This document shows, in pieces, positions 1-9,757 of a DNA stretch of 64,000 nt. The DNA is taken from NCBI GenBank assembly GCA_900315835.1, contig ONAR01000003.1:28725-92724 (forward strand). Direction: 5' to 3'. This DNA comes from an uncultured Prevotella sp. Lineage in GTDB: Bacteria > Bacteroidota > Bacteroidia > Bacteroidales > Bacteroidaceae. The position numbers were made by a program, and so were the translations under genes. Numbering within the stretch: the first letter of the stretch is position 1; the number at the start of each line of letters is the position of its first letter. The notes beneath the pieces were generated by a model. It saw only the letters and a list, made by a program, of their open reading frames with translations. It did not search any database and had not been told where the DNA came from.

Positions 1-12
1 GTGGTTGTTGCC

Positions 13-612
13 TTAGCTGTTAATGTGGTCGAGGAAATTGCGTAAGAGCTGTTCACCGACCTTACCGCTCTTCTCGGGGTGGAACTGCGTAGTCCAGAAG
101 TTGTCCTTGTGCAGGGCCGCGGAGTAGGGCAGGATGTAGTCGGCCTGGGCAATGGTGTAAGGGCAGAGGGGTACATAGTAGCTGTGAACGAAGTAGACGT
201 AGGCGCCCTCGTCGATGCCCGTAAAGAGCGGGGAGTCGAGCCGATGCAGCGCCTGCCACCCCATGGCCGGAACTTTGTCCTCGTGGCGTGTGGGCTGGAA
301 GCGCTTCACGTCGGCGGGGAAGACGCCGATGCAGTCGACATCGCCCTCCTCGGAGTGGCGGCAGAGCAGTTGCTGCCCTACGCAGATGCCGAGCACCGGT
401 TGCCGCAGACTGCGGATGAGCTCGTCCAACTTATGGGCACGCAGATAGGTCATCGTGGTCAGGGCGCTGCCTTGGCCGGGGAAGACCACTTTGTCGGCTT
501 GGGCAATGCGCTCGGCGTCGTCGGTGATGACCGGCTCAACGCCTAAGCGCCGGAAGGCGTTCACTACCGAATAGAGGTTGCCCGCATTGTATTTGACGAT
601 TGCTATGTCCAT
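13..612 (-). CDS. hisH: Imidazole glycerol phosphate synthase, glutamine amidotransferase subunit HisH
   Basis: HisH releases ammonia from glutamine for HisF in histidine synthesis (cytoplasm). The 199-residue protein is full length for the family. The class I glutaminase triad is visible: nucleophile Cys77 in GICVGQ, and His178/Glu180 in TQFHPEKSG. The oxyanion-strand motif near residue 44 (FPGQGSA) is also present. The gene ends 12 bases from the window edge on the minus strand, so hisA/hisF and other his genes are expected to the left (inference). A CAAATTTA motif at 641-648, the reverse complement of the -7 element TAAATTTG, lies about 30 bases upstream of the start and is a plausible promoter element. 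Confidence 0.95.
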   Translation of the reverse strand: MDIAIVKYNAGNLYSVVNAFRRLGVEPVITDDAERIAQADKVVFPGQGSALTTMTYLRAHKLDELIRSLRQPVLGICVGQQLLCRHSEEGDVDCIGVFPADVKRFQPTRHEDKVPAMGWQALHRLDSPLFTGIDEGAYVYFVHSYYVPLCPYTIAQADYILPYSAALHKDNFWTTQFHPEKSGKVGEQLLRNFLDHINS

Positions 613-739
613 ACTTGTTGATACGCGTTTTATTTTGCTGCAAATTTACGCAATATAATTGAAAGTTGAAAGAAAAGGACTGCTTTTATTGGTCAGACCT
701 TTATCTCAATGGGGTAAAATGCAACATTTCTGCTCAAAG

Positions 740-1555
740 CTATACCAATTCGAATATCTCCGACGGCGTTTTGCGTTTGAGTACATCGAGCGCGAAGTCG
801 GCGCCTTTCTCGTTGCCGGCCACGATGCCATGCTGGCGGAGCAGCTGCTTCACGGTCTTGGCAGCCAAGTCGGGGTGATTGTTCTCATCGCTCAGATGAC
901 AGAGCCAGACATGCCGCAGGTTGGGCGTGGCATACTTGTAAAGAGCCTCGGCGCACTCCGTATTGCTCTGATGGCCGTAGGGCCCCGCAATGCGGTCTTT
1001 CAGGTGCTGTGGATAGGGTCCGGCCTCCAGCATCTGCTGCTCGTAGTCGGCCTCGATGACGAGGTAGTTGGCCTCGGAGATATACGACTTCATCTCGTCG
1101 GTGAGATGACCGATATCCGTCATCAGCACAAAGACGATGCCGTTGCAGACAATGCGGTAGCCTACGTTGTCGGTGCTGTCGTGGGGAATGCCGAAGGGGG
1201 TGATGTCAAACTGCCCGAGCTTGAACGACGTGCCCTTCTCAATGACTTTAACGAGGTCGGGCTCAATCTTCTTCCTCACGCTCCAGTTCTTGGTTATTCC
1301 CTCGTGCGCTCCCACGGTGGTGTAGACCGGCAGGGCATAGTCGTGGCTCAGACAGCCCACCGAGCGCACGTGGTCGGCATGGTCGTGGGTGATGAGAATG
1401 CCGAGCGCCTCGCGTATGGACAAACCATAACTCTTAAGGTGCTTTTTCAGGACGCGGACGCCAACGCCTGCGTCGAGAATGAGCATCTCGTCATCGGTAT
1501 AGAGTAAGCTGCAGTTCCCACTGCTGCCACTCCCAAACGATACAAAATGTAGCAT
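740..1555 (-). CDS. MBL-fold metal-dependent hydrolase (WalJ/YycJ-like)
   Basis: A 271-residue cytoplasmic metallo-beta-lactamase-fold protein. The zinc-binding motif HxHxDH is complete (His57, His59, Asp61, His62 in ITHDHADHV). A second metal Asp is probable in FVLMTDIGHL, and the late histidine in WLCHLSDENN. The overall pattern (FGSGSSGNCSLL at the N-terminus) matches the YycJ/WalJ group of phosphodiesterase-like hydrolases. The substrate cannot be read from sequence. The gene stands alone, diverging from the lipoprotein at 1667. A TAACTTTG-type -7 element is present on the minus strand at 1575-1582, about 20 bases before the start. Confidence 0.9.
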   Translation of the reverse strand: MLHFVSFGSGSSGNCSLLYTDDEMLILDAGVGVRVLKKHLKSYGLSIREALGILITHDHADHVRSVGCLSHDYALPVYTTVGAHEGITKNWSVRKKIEPDLVKVIEKGTSFKLGQFDITPFGIPHDSTDNVGYRIVCNGIVFVLMTDIGHLTDEMKSYISEANYLVIEADYEQQMLEAGPYPQHLKDRIAGPYGHQSNTECAEALYKYATPNLRHVWLCHLSDENNHPDLAAKTVKQLLRQHGIVAGNEKGADFALDVLKRKTPSEIFELV

Positions 1556-1666
1556 TATATGGTGTATTTTTCTACAAAGTTATGAAAAACAATCCATATT
1601 TGTCGACTGCTTATGTACAAAAATGTTTAACTTTGCATCGTATCTTACGATTTCAAAGATTTATCA

Positions 1667-2137
1667 ATGAGAAGACGCCTTTTCAACTTTGTCAGTGCTG
1701 CATTCTTCCTGCTCGTGTTCGTCATTGGCCTTGCATCTTGCCACAAGGGCAGTGAAGGACAGATGAAGGAGACGGCGGACTCGTTTGCCGTAGCTTATTT
1801 CAATTGGCAATTTCAAAAGGCGCTGCCCTATGTCTCACCCGGTTCGGCGCCGTGGCTGCACTATGCGGCCTCACAGGTGACCCAGGAGGATGTCGACTCG
1901 CTGCGCGCCATGAGCGAGGGTGCCGGCTGCCACATTGAATCACTGGACTACGCCGACGCCGATACGTTGGCGACGGTAACCGTCAGCGTCAGCCATTTCC
2001 TTTCGATGGACACCATCGGGCGCCCGAGCCACGTCGTCGATGAGGCCGTCTACCGGTTGCCGATGATCTACAGCAACGATCAGTGGAGGGTGCACCTCAC
2101 TGCCTTGCCCCGCGCCGAGAGAGCTGTAGGCGGGTGA
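1667..2137 (+). CDS. Putative lipoprotein, unknown function
   Basis: A 156-residue protein with a basic N-terminus, a hydrophobic segment (about residues 9-22) and a lipobox LASC ending at Cys25, so it should be a signal peptidase II lipoprotein. The mature part begins with SEGQMKETADSFAVAYFNWQFQKALPYV, shortened here to the point that it resembles small NTF2-like/DUF4878-type domains found in Bacteroidota lipoproteins; that is inference. A -7 element TAACTTTG lies at 1628-1635. Its 3' end overlaps the convergent glycosyltransferase gene by 41 bases. Confidence 0.75.
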   Translation: MRRRLFNFVSAAFFLLVFVIGLASCHKGSEGQMKETADSFAVAYFNWQFQKALPYVSPGSAPWLHYAASQVTQEDVDSLRAMSEGAGCHIESLDYADADTLATVTVSVSHFLSMDTIGRPSHVVDEAVYRLPMIYSNDQWRVHLTALPRAERAVGG

Positions 2138-3002
2138 GCAGATAGCCCAGTTTATAGAGCTTGAACACTAACAGCGAGGGATTGGCGGAGCGCAGGTTGC
2201 GCCGCCATCGGCTTTCATTGTGGCGATAGAGCCATCGCAGCAGTCGGCCAGCCGCGGTGCCGCTGAGACGGTCGGCCAACCGCAGTATCGGCGCCAAGTC
2301 AACCAACTCATCATGGAATTGGCAAAGGGTATCCATTGCCTCCAAAGTCTTGCTCACGAAGCTGTCGTTCGACTCAAAGCGGTTGAAGCCGACGGGGGCG
2401 TCAATATGGCGGATGGTGTAGCCCGCGGCTTGCAGCGACTTACCCAACAACACGTCCTCATAGCCATATTTCTGAAACCGCTCGTCGAAGCGGTGGCTTT
2501 GCAGCACCTCACGACGGAAGAGGGTGTTGCTCACCTTGAAGTTGGCCCACGGATGGCGGCTGCGGTACCCGGCGCTCTGCAGCTGTCGGGTCTTCCATTC
2601 GTAGCGGTGTCGGAGGTTGCCCCGCGGCCCCGGCAATACGCGGTAGCCGCCGCAGATGATGTCGGCTGAGTCCATTGCCTCGACGAAATGGCGCACCAAC
2701 TGCCGGTCGACCACCGTCAGGTCGGCATCGATGAGCAACAGCCACTGGCCCCGGGCGTGGTCGACGAGGAAGTTGCGGATGGCCGCGCGACCGTCGTTGG
2801 TCGGCTTGGGAAGATACCGGCAATGGGGCAGCAGCGCTATCGAACGGTTGGCTTCGATGACGCGCCGGTCGGTCGAAACGTCGTCGGCCACGATGAGCTC
2901 CCACGCCAATCCCTCAATGCTGTCGGCTTGCTGAATGAGTGCCTTGACCAGCGCCGTGCAGTCGTCGTTGTAGGTGGGCAGAAGGATGGAGAGCGTGGTC
3001 AT
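2097..3002 (-). CDS. Glycosyltransferase family 2 protein
   Basis: A 301-residue GT-A fold glycosyltransferase. The N-terminus SILLPTYNDD is the usual GT2 start. The metal and sugar-nucleotide motif is DAD at residues 92-94 (LLLIDADLTVVD), and a nucleotide-binding Asp lies at 40-41. A galactosyltransferase-like C-terminal motif is visible around HPWANFKVSN and the following EDV/GKSL stretch. No membrane segment is evident. Its start overlaps the stop of uvrA by 4 bases (ATGA type), so it is probably translated with uvrA. Donor and acceptor sugars are unknown. Confidence 0.88.
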   Translation of the reverse strand: MTTLSILLPTYNDDCTALVKALIQQADSIEGLAWELIVADDVSTDRRVIEANRSIALLPHCRYLPKPTNDGRAAIRNFLVDHARGQWLLLIDADLTVVDRQLVRHFVEAMDSADIICGGYRVLPGPRGNLRHRYEWKTRQLQSAGYRSRHPWANFKVSNTLFRREVLQSHRFDERFQKYGYEDVLLGKSLQAAGYTIRHIDAPVGFNRFESNDSFVSKTLEAMDTLCQFHDELVDLAPILRLADRLSGTAAGRLLRWLYRHNESRWRRNLRSANPSLLVFKLYKLGYLLTRLQLSRRGARQ

Positions 3003-5842
3003 GCAAGCTGGTTTTTGAGGTATTGCCCGGTGATGCTCTTTTTGTTTTTGGCAATCTGCTCGGGTGTTCCCGTGGCCACGATGGTACCGCCGGCGTTGCC
3101 ACCGTCGGGGCCGAGGTCAACCACCCAGTCGGCGCATTTGATGACCTCCATATTGTGCTCGATGACCAGCACGGTGTGGCCACGCTGCAGCAGGGCATCA
3201 AACGACCTCAGCAGCCGGTCGATGTCGTGGAAGTGGAGGCCGGTCGTCGGTTCGTCAAATATAAATAAGGTGGGATCCTGCTGTTCCTGGCCAATGAAAT
3301 AAGCCAGTTTGACGCGCTGGTTCTCGCCGCCCGACAGCGTGGAAGAGTTCTGACCCAACTGAATATAACCCAATCCGACATCCGACAGCGGCTTCAGGCG
3401 GTTGACGATGGCTTTCTGCTTGTGGGCGGCGAAGAATTCAATGGCCTCGTCGACGGTCATGTTGAGCACGTCGTCGATGTTCTTTCCCTCATAGCGCACG
3501 TCGAGCACCTCTTTCTTAAACCGTTTGCCGTGACAAGCCTCGCAGGTGAGGGTGATGTCGGCCATGAACTGCATCTCGACGGTGATGACGCCCGCGCCCT
3601 TGCATTCCTCGCACCGGCCGCCCTCGGCGTTGAACGAGAAATACTGCGCGGTGAAGCCGAGCTGCTTGGCCAGCGGCTGTTCGGCGAAGAGCTGGCGTAT
3701 GGCGTCGTAAGCCTTCAGATAGGTGGCGGGGTTCGACCGCGTGCTTTTGCCGATGGGATTCTGGTCGACAAACTCCACATGCTTGATGGAAGTCCAGTCG
3801 CCTTCCAAGGCGAGATACTCACCGGGAAGGTCGGCCACCTCGTTCATCTTACGCTTCAATGCCGGGAAGAGAATACCGCGGATGAGGCTCGATTTACCCG
3901 AACCCGAGACGCCCGTGACGGCAGTCAGCACGTTGAGCGGCAGTTCGAAGTCAACGTTCTTGAGGTTGTTCATGCGGCATCCGCGCAGCAGGATATGCTT
4001 ATTCCACTGGCGACGCGAAGTGGGCACCGCAATGCGCTCCTCGTGGGTGAGGTATTTCAATGTATAGCTGTGGGGCCACTGCTCAATCAGCGGCTTATAG
4101 TCGTTGCGGTCGCCCTCCTTAATGGCCTCGGGCACAGGGCCCTCATACACGATTTCGCCGCCATGACGGCCGGCGTCGGGCCCGATGTCGATGATCCAGT
4201 CGGCTGCGCGCATAATCTCCTCGTCGTGTTCCACCACGATGACGGTGTTGCCCTGCTGCTGCAGCTCGCGCAATACGCGGATGAGGCGGTCGGTGTCGCG
4301 GCTGTGGAGGCCGATGCTGGGCTCGTCGAGGATGTAGAGACTGCCCACGAGCGGTGAGCCGAGCGAGGTGGTGAGCCTTGCACGCTGACTCTCGCCGCCC
4401 GATAGCGTCGAGGCCTGACGGGCAAGGGTGAGGTAGCCCAAACCCACGTCGCAGAGGAAGCCCAGGCGCGAACGGATTTCGGTCAGCAGCCGCTTGGCCA
4501 CATGCTGCTCATGCTCGGTCAGCTCAAGGTGGTCAAACCATTCTCTGAGCCGGTCGATGGGTATCTCCACCAGGTCGGTGATGGCGCGGCCGCCAATCTT
4601 CACCCATGTCGACTCCTTCTTCAACCGGGTGCCGTGGCAGTCGGGGCAAAGGGTCTTGCCCCGGTAGCGGCTCATCATGACGCGGTACTGAATCTTATAC
4701 ATATTCTCCTTCACCATGTTGAAGAAGGCGTCAATGCATACGGCGTCGGCGCGCAGCTTGCCGTCCTTGCGCTTGTCTGTGGGCAATCCATGCCAAAGCA
4801 GGTCCTTCTCCTTCTGCGACAGCTCGAAATAGGGCTTGAAGATGGGGAAGTTGACGGCGGCTGCACGGCGGCAGAACTCCTCCTGCCACATCTTCATCTT
4901 GTCGCCATGCCAGCACTGCACGCAGCCCTCGTAGACCGACAGCGTGGAGTTGGGGATGACGAGGCGCTCGTCGATGCCGATGACGCTGCCGAAGCCCTCG
5001 CAGGTGGGGCAGGCGCCGGCCGGTGAGTTGAACGAGAACATGTTGTCGTTGGGTTCCTCAAACACGATGCCGTCGGCCTCGTAGCGTGAGGAGAAGTCGA
5101 AGGAGATATTCGACGGCAGGAAGACGAGCCGACAGGCGCCGTGACCCTCATACATAGCGGTTTCGGCCGAGTCGGTGAGTCGTGAGACGGCATCTTTCTC
5201 ATCAGAGACGCTCATGCGGTCGATGACGAGCCAGAGTCCGTCGTCGGGTACGCCGTCGCCGCTGTCGAGGTCGAAGTCCTCAATGCGCTTCACCTCGTCG
5301 CCCTCCATGACGCGCGTGTAGCCCTCCTGCAGGTAGGTCGTCAGTTGCTTGGCCATGGTGCGGTTGCCGGTGGGTACGATGGGAGCCAGCACCATGAAGC
5401 GTGTGCCGGGACTGAAGGTCAGCGCCTTGGCGACCACATCCTCGGCCGACTGCTTCTTCACCTCCTGACCGGAGACCGGCGAATAGGTGCGGCCGATGCG
5501 GGCAAAGAGCATGCGCAGGTAGTCGTAGATTTCGGTGGCGGTGCCCACGGTGGACCGGGGATTGCGTGAGGCCACTTTCTGCTCGATGGCGATGGCCGGC
5601 GGCAGCCCTTTGATGTAGTCGCACTCCGGCTTCTTCATGCGGCCGAGGAACTGCCGCGCATAGCTCGACAGACTCTCCACGTAGCGGCGCTGGCCTTCGG
5701 CGTAGAGCGTATCGAAAGCCAGCGAGGACTTGCCCGAACCCGACACGCCCGTGATGACGACGAGCTTGCCGCGCGGTATCTTCAGACTGATATTCTTCAG
5801 GTTGTTGACCCTGGCGCCTTTTATCTCAATATAGGAATCCAT
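2999..5842 (-). CDS. uvrA: Excinuclease ABC subunit A (UvrA)
   Basis: DNA damage recognition ATPase of nucleotide excision repair, 947 residues from the ATG at 5842. The chosen start gives [14 protein letters not shown], the normal UvrA N-terminus; an upstream in-frame extension to 5881 would run into asparaginase. Two ABC ATPase halves are seen: Walker [10 protein letters not shown] near residue 33 and again in the second half, LSGGE signatures in both halves, and CxxC zinc-finger pairs (CPTC, CPDC, CEEC, CEAC). It lies 4 bases downstream of the asparaginase stop and 4 bases overlapping with the GT2 gene. uvrB is at 50091-52145 in the same window but not linked. Confidence 0.97.
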   Translation of the reverse strand: MDSYIEIKGARVNNLKNISLKIPRGKLVVITGVSGSGKSSLAFDTLYAEGQRRYVESLSSYARQFLGRMKKPECDYIKGLPPAIAIEQKVASRNPRSTVGTATEIYDYLRMLFARIGRTYSPVSGQEVKKQSAEDVVAKALTFSPGTRFMVLAPIVPTGNRTMAKQLTTYLQEGYTRVMEGDEVKRIEDFDLDSGDGVPDDGLWLVIDRMSVSDEKDAVSRLTDSAETAMYEGHGACRLVFLPSNISFDFSSRYEADGIVFEEPNDNMFSFNSPAGACPTCEGFGSVIGIDERLVIPNSTLSVYEGCVQCWHGDKMKMWQEEFCRRAAAVNFPIFKPYFELSQKEKDLLWHGLPTDKRKDGKLRADAVCIDAFFNMVKENMYKIQYRVMMSRYRGKTLCPDCHGTRLKKESTWVKIGGRAITDLVEIPIDRLREWFDHLELTEHEQHVAKRLLTEIRSRLGFLCDVGLGYLTLARQASTLSGGESQRARLTTSLGSPLVGSLYILDEPSIGLHSRDTDRLIRVLRELQQQGNTVIVVEHDEEIMRAADWIIDIGPDAGRHGGEIVYEGPVPEAIKEGDRNDYKPLIEQWPHSYTLKYLTHEERIAVPTSRRQWNKHILLRGCRMNNLKNVDFELPLNVLTAVTGVSGSGKSSLIRGILFPALKRKMNEVADLPGEYLALEGDWTSIKHVEFVDQNPIGKSTRSNPATYLKAYDAIRQLFAEQPLAKQLGFTAQYFSFNAEGGRCEECKGAGVITVEMQFMADITLTCEACHGKRFKKEVLDVRYEGKNIDDVLNMTVDEAIEFFAAHKQKAIVNRLKPLSDVGLGYIQLGQNSSTLSGGENQRVKLAYFIGQEQQDPTLFIFDEPTTGLHFHDIDRLLRSFDALLQRGHTVLVIEHNMEVIKCADWVVDLGPDGGNAGGTIVATGTPEQIAKNKKSITGQYLKNQLA

Positions 5843-5846
5843 TCTT

Positions 5847-6884
5847 TTAATCGTTATTTGGAATTGTAATCTCGCCCGCAAGCGACTGCATCATCAAGTT
5901 GCGCACGACGTTGGAGTCGTTGTATTGGGCAAAGAGGAACATCATCTTGGTGACGGCAGCCTCCACGGTGCTGTCCAACCCCGATATTACGCCCATGTTC
6001 ATGAGTTGGTAACCGGTATCGTAGCGGCTCATGACGACCGATCCGGCGACGCACTGGCTGATGTTGACTACTACGACGCCGCGCTCGGCAGCTTCCCTCA
6101 GCAGATGGGCCAGCCAACGGCTCTTAGGTGCATTGCCGCTGCCGAAGGTGCGCATCACGATGCCGCGCAGGTCGCGCGTCTGGAGGAAGTTGTGCACCGT
6201 GCGCTCCTGAATGCCGGGGAACAGACTGAAGATGGCGACGTTGGGGTTGAGCGAGAAGTGGGGGATGACCCGCTTGTCGAAGTGGGGCCGGAGGATGCAG
6301 TGGTCGTTGAACTTGAACGTGACGCCCGCCTCGCAGAGGTGGGGGTAGTTGAAACTGTCGAAGGCGTAGAAGCCGTCGGCGTTGATCTTGGTCGAGCGGT
6401 TGCCGCGCAGCAGGTGGCCGCTGAAGTAGATACACACCTCGGGGATGCGCGCATGCCCCTCGTCGTCTTTGAGCGTAGCCAGCTCAATGCTCGTGATCAG
6501 ATTCTCCTTGCCGTCGGTGCGCAGTTGGCCGATGGGCAGCTGAGAGCCGGTGAGGATGACGGGTTTGGTGAGGTTCTCCAGCATGAACGACAGTGCCGAG
6601 GCCGTGTAGGCCATGGTGTCGGTGCCGTGGAGGATGACGAAGCCGTCGTAGTCGTCGTAGTTGCGGTAGATGATGCGCACCATCTGAGCCCAGTCTTTCG
6701 GCTGCATGTCGCTGGAGTCGATGGGCTGGCTGAACTGATAGACGTCGATATGGGTGCTGATGAGCCTGAACTCGGGCATGGAGTCCTCGAGATGGTTGAA
6801 GTCGAGCGGCTCCAATGCGCCGGTCTGCGGGTTGCGCCCCATACCGATGGTGCCGCCAGTATAGATAAGCAATACGTTATTCAT
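5847..6884 (-). CDS. ansA: Type I L-asparaginase
   Basis: Hydrolyses asparagine to aspartate and ammonia. 345 residues from the ATG at 6884, which gives MNNVLLIYTGGTIGM. An in-frame upstream start exists at 6956 but adds an unsupported cysteine-rich tail. The first catalytic Thr is Thr12 in TGGTIG. The second Thr/Asp pair is in HGTDTMAYTAS near residue 93. No signal peptide is seen, which fits the cytoplasmic type I (low-affinity) enzyme. The gene leads a probable unit ansA-uvrA-GT2. Confidence 0.94.
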   Translation of the reverse strand: MNNVLLIYTGGTIGMGRNPQTGALEPLDFNHLEDSMPEFRLISTHIDVYQFSQPIDSSDMQPKDWAQMVRIIYRNYDDYDGFVILHGTDTMAYTASALSFMLENLTKPVILTGSQLPIGQLRTDGKENLITSIELATLKDDEGHARIPEVCIYFSGHLLRGNRSTKINADGFYAFDSFNYPHLCEAGVTFKFNDHCILRPHFDKRVIPHFSLNPNVAIFSLFPGIQERTVHNFLQTRDLRGIVMRTFGSGNAPKSRWLAHLLREAAERGVVVVNISQCVAGSVVMSRYDTGYQLMNMGVISGLDSTVEAAVTKMMFLFAQYNDSNVVRNLMMQSLAGEITIPNND

Positions 6885-7220
6885 TTGTCCAAAGACGCTC
6901 ACTGAATATGTTTTCTTTTGGCAAATGTAACAACATTTCCGCGTATATACAAGCAATTGAATGAAAAATTAGGTCGCATCGGCTCCTGTTTTCTATTTTA
7001 TCAGGAAAATTGATATTTAACAGGCGCATCGAAAGGAATATGATGGGAAAAGGTTATAAATGCAAGACGAAGACCAATGAATCAGATGGTCATTGAATAC
7101 GAAAATAGCTGACAAAGCGACCTCATTTTCACGCCTCATTTTGGGGTCTAAAAAATCACGAAATAGATATGTCGAAGCAATCAAAATGTTGGCGAGACAG
7201 CTTTTCAGCGTTGCCGAATC

Positions 7221-7352
7221 GCGATAGGTATCGAATCGCGTTGCGATAACTATGGTATCGCACATCGATAGCTATGGTATCGCACTTCGATAGCTATGGT
7301 ATCGCACTTCGATAGCTATGGTATCGCACCGCCATAACTATGGTTTCGCGGC
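7221..7352. repeat. Tandem array, six units of 22 bp
   Basis: Six consecutive units start at 7221, 7243, 7265, 7287, 7309 and 7331, each exactly 22 bp. The central three are nearly identical, with core GATAGCTATGGTATCGCAC. The outer units are degenerate, as expected of an old tandem duplication. There is no spacer, so it is not CRISPR. The core contains the palindromic hexamer-like sequence ATAGCTAT. Confidence 0.9.
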
Positions 7353-7543
7353 GTCAGATGGGCCTTTTCGCATCATCAGAAGTATCGATTGACGATGTCA
7401 GCTATGTCTGCGAAGCCTATGATTTGTGTCTTGTTTTATTAAGTTGTTGATTGTCAGATGATTGCATAAATACGCTCAGAATCGCGTATTTCGGAGCAAT
7501 GGAGGTGCTTGTGGCTTTCGAGGCCATTCTCAGCACCTTAAAA

Positions 7544-7562
7544 TTGCCAAAAAATTTGACAA
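7544..7562. other. Imperfect inverted repeat in non-coding DNA
   Basis: TTGCCAAA and TTTGACAA face each other across three A residues with one mismatch. It could be a hairpin in an RNA transcribed from this gap, or an operator. No gene is assigned to it. Confidence 0.35.
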
Positions 7563-7729
7563 GTCAGATTTTCTTAGACGAACGCTTTCAACGCATCATT
7601 CCGGTGGAGTGCAGTTACGGCCACCTTTTTAGATGATGTGCATCTTATTGTTATAATTTAATAGCCAAAGCGCAATGGATTACAAAAAAAGTAGTATCTT
7701 TGCCGTTAGAAAACAAATCTCTAAATGTT

Positions 7730-9754
7730 ATGAACGATATTGAACTAATGAATCGTGCTGCCGACAACATCCGTATATTGGCAGCGAGCATGGTAGAAAA
7801 GGCTAAGTCGGGCCACCCCGGTGGTGCGATGGGTGGAGCCGATTTCATCAATGTGCTCTTCTCGGAGTACTTGGTTTATGACCCTGCCGATCCTTATTGG
7901 ACAGGCCGCGACCGCTTCTTCCTCGACCCCGGCCACATGAGTCCCATGCTCTACGCCGTGCTGACGCTGCAGGGCAAGTTCACGATGGATGACATTAAGC
8001 AGTTGCGCCAGTGGGGCAGCATCTGTCCCGGTCACCCTGAGCTTGATGTCGCTCATGGCATTGAGAACTCATCAGGTCCTCTCGGTCAGGGGCATGCCCT
8101 CGCTGCAGGCGCTGCCGTGGCCGAGCGGTTCCTTGAGGCCCGTCTCGGACATGAGGTGATGCAGCACCACATCTATGCCTACATCTCCGACGGTGGCGTT
8201 GAGGAGGAAATCTCACAGGGCGTCGGCCGTATTGCCGGCAAACTCGGACTGAGCAACCTCATCATGTTCTACGACGCCAACGACATCCAACTGTCGACCA
8301 CCGTTTCTGAGGTGATGGCCGAGGATACGGCTGCCAAATACCGCGCTTGGAACTGGAACGTCATCGAGATTGACGGCAGCGATGTCAACGCCATCCGCAA
8401 GGCTCTCGACGCCGCACTGGCCGAGACTGAGCGGCCGACGCTCATCATCGGTCATACGGTGATGGGTAAGGGCGCGCTGAAAGCCGACGGTACCAGTTAT
8501 GAGCACAGCATCAAGACCCACGGTGCCCCGCTTGGCGACGGCGCCTACGTGAACACCATCAAGCACCTCGGCGGTGACCCCGAGAACCCGTTTGTTATCT
8601 TCGACGACGTGAAGGCACTCTACGCCAAGCGCAATGAGGAACTGAAGCAGATTGTGGCCGGGCGCCGCGCTGAGGAAGCCGCATGGGCCAAGGCCAATCC
8701 AGAGCGCAAGGCGCTGATGGATGAGTGGTTCTCAGGACGCTCGCCGAAAGTGGACTGGAGCCAGGTGGAGCTGAAGCCGGACTCGGCCACCCGTGCCGCC
8801 TCATCGGCATGCCTGAAGGTGCTGGCCCGGCAGGTGCCAAACATGATTTGCGCCAGTGCCGACCTGAGCAACAGCGACAAGACCGACGGCTTCCTCAAGG
8901 AGACCCACGACCTGCAGAAGGGCGACTTCACCGGTGCCTTCTTCCAGGCCGGTGTGTCGGAGCTGACGATGACCGACATGTGCATCGGCATGATGCTTCA
9001 CGGCGGTGTCATCGCGGCAATGGGCACCTTCTTCGTATTCTCTGATTATATGAAACCGGCCATACGTCTGGCTGCCCTCATGGGAGTGCCGGTGAAGTTC
9101 ATCTGGACTCACGACGCTTTCCGCGTGGGTGAGGACGGGCCTACCCACGAGCCAGTGGAGCAGGAGGCGCAAATCCGCCTCATGGAAAAGCTGAGAAACC
9201 ACAAGGGGCAGGACAGCGTGCGCGTGTTCCGTCCTGCCGACTGCTACGAGGCCAAGGTATGCTGGGAGATGGCAATGGAGAACACCGCAACGCCGACAGC
9301 CCTCATCTTCTCGCGTCAGAATATCCAGTGTCTGCCCGAGGGCAACGACTATGAGCAGGCCCGCAAGGGTGCTTACATCGTGGCCGGAAGCGACGCCAAC
9401 CCCGACGTGGTGCTGGTGGCCAGCGGTTCTGAGGTGTCTACGCTTGAGGCCGGAGCGGTGCTGCTGCGTAAGGATGGCTTGAAGGTGCGCGTCGTGAGTG
9501 CGCCGTCAGAGGGGCTCTTCCGCCGTCAGCCGAAGGCTTATCAGGAAGAGGTGCTGCCTTATGGCGTGAAGAAGTTCGGAATGACCGCCGGTCTGCCCGT
9601 GACCCTCGAGGGCTTGGTGGGCATCGGACCCAACAGCCGCATCTATGGCTTGGAGAGCTTCGGCTTCTCCGCTCCCTACAAGGTGCTCGATGAGAAGCTG
9701 GGCTTCACCGGTGACAATGTGTATAAACAAGTGAAGGCCTTTTTAGGCGACTGA
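7730..9754 (+). CDS. tkt: Transketolase
   Basis: Thiamine diphosphate enzyme of the pentose phosphate pathway, 674 residues from the ATG at 7730 (MNDIELMNRAADNIRIL). The frame is open upstream from a TTG at 7700, but that codon overlaps the -7 element TATCTTTG (7695-7702), so 7730 is preferred. Motifs: KSGHPGGAMG at the N-terminus, DPGHMSP, GPLGQGHALAAG, and C-terminal GxGSEVS-type stretch. The ThDP-binding GDG motif reads SDGG (ISDGGVEEEIS), a variant form. It is followed after 3 bases by the Sel1-like gene. Confidence 0.95.
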   Translation: MNDIELMNRAADNIRILAASMVEKAKSGHPGGAMGGADFINVLFSEYLVYDPADPYWTGRDRFFLDPGHMSPMLYAVLTLQGKFTMDDIKQLRQWGSICPGHPELDVAHGIENSSGPLGQGHALAAGAAVAERFLEARLGHEVMQHHIYAYISDGGVEEEISQGVGRIAGKLGLSNLIMFYDANDIQLSTTVSEVMAEDTAAKYRAWNWNVIEIDGSDVNAIRKALDAALAETERPTLIIGHTVMGKGALKADGTSYEHSIKTHGAPLGDGAYVNTIKHLGGDPENPFVIFDDVKALYAKRNEELKQIVAGRRAEEAAWAKANPERKALMDEWFSGRSPKVDWSQVELKPDSATRAASSACLKVLARQVPNMICASADLSNSDKTDGFLKETHDLQKGDFTGAFFQAGVSELTMTDMCIGMMLHGGVIAAMGTFFVFSDYMKPAIRLAALMGVPVKFIWTHDAFRVGEDGPTHEPVEQEAQIRLMEKLRNHKGQDSVRVFRPADCYEAKVCWEMAMENTATPTALIFSRQNIQCLPEGNDYEQARKGAYIVAGSDANPDVVLVASGSEVSTLEAGAVLLRKDGLKVRVVSAPSEGLFRRQPKAYQEEVLPYGVKKFGMTAGLPVTLEGLVGIGPNSRIYGLESFGFSAPYKVLDEKLGFTGDNVYKQVKAFLGD

Positions 9755-9757
9755 GGC

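Larger units (their letters stand above)
6885..7729. other. Long intergenic region between divergent ansA and transketolase
   Basis: About 845 bases between two divergent genes. I see no convincing coding sequence. Two short open frames (minus 7017-7265 and plus 7451-7636) have no recognisable motif, and the first runs into a tandem array. The region holds a 22-bp tandem array at 7221-7352, a near-palindrome at 7544-7562 (TTGCCAAA, AAA, TTTGACAA) and a -7 promoter element TATCTTTG at 7695-7702 for transketolase. Confidence 0.7.

Noticed and set aside
5925-6905. 326-codon plus-strand open frame opposite asparaginase
   Set aside because: Shadow of ansA, which has an intact active site; no independent support.
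7017-7265. 82-codon minus-strand frame in the ansA-tkt gap
   Set aside because: No motif, and its start lies in the 22-bp array; nothing supports translation.
7221-7352. CRISPR array or direct-repeat origin
   Set aside because: No spacers; units are only 22 bp, abut each other, and no initiator gene is close by.
7451-7636. 61-codon plus-strand frame upstream of transketolase
   Set aside because: No motif or promoter; contains the inverted repeat at 7544-7562, more like non-coding DNA.
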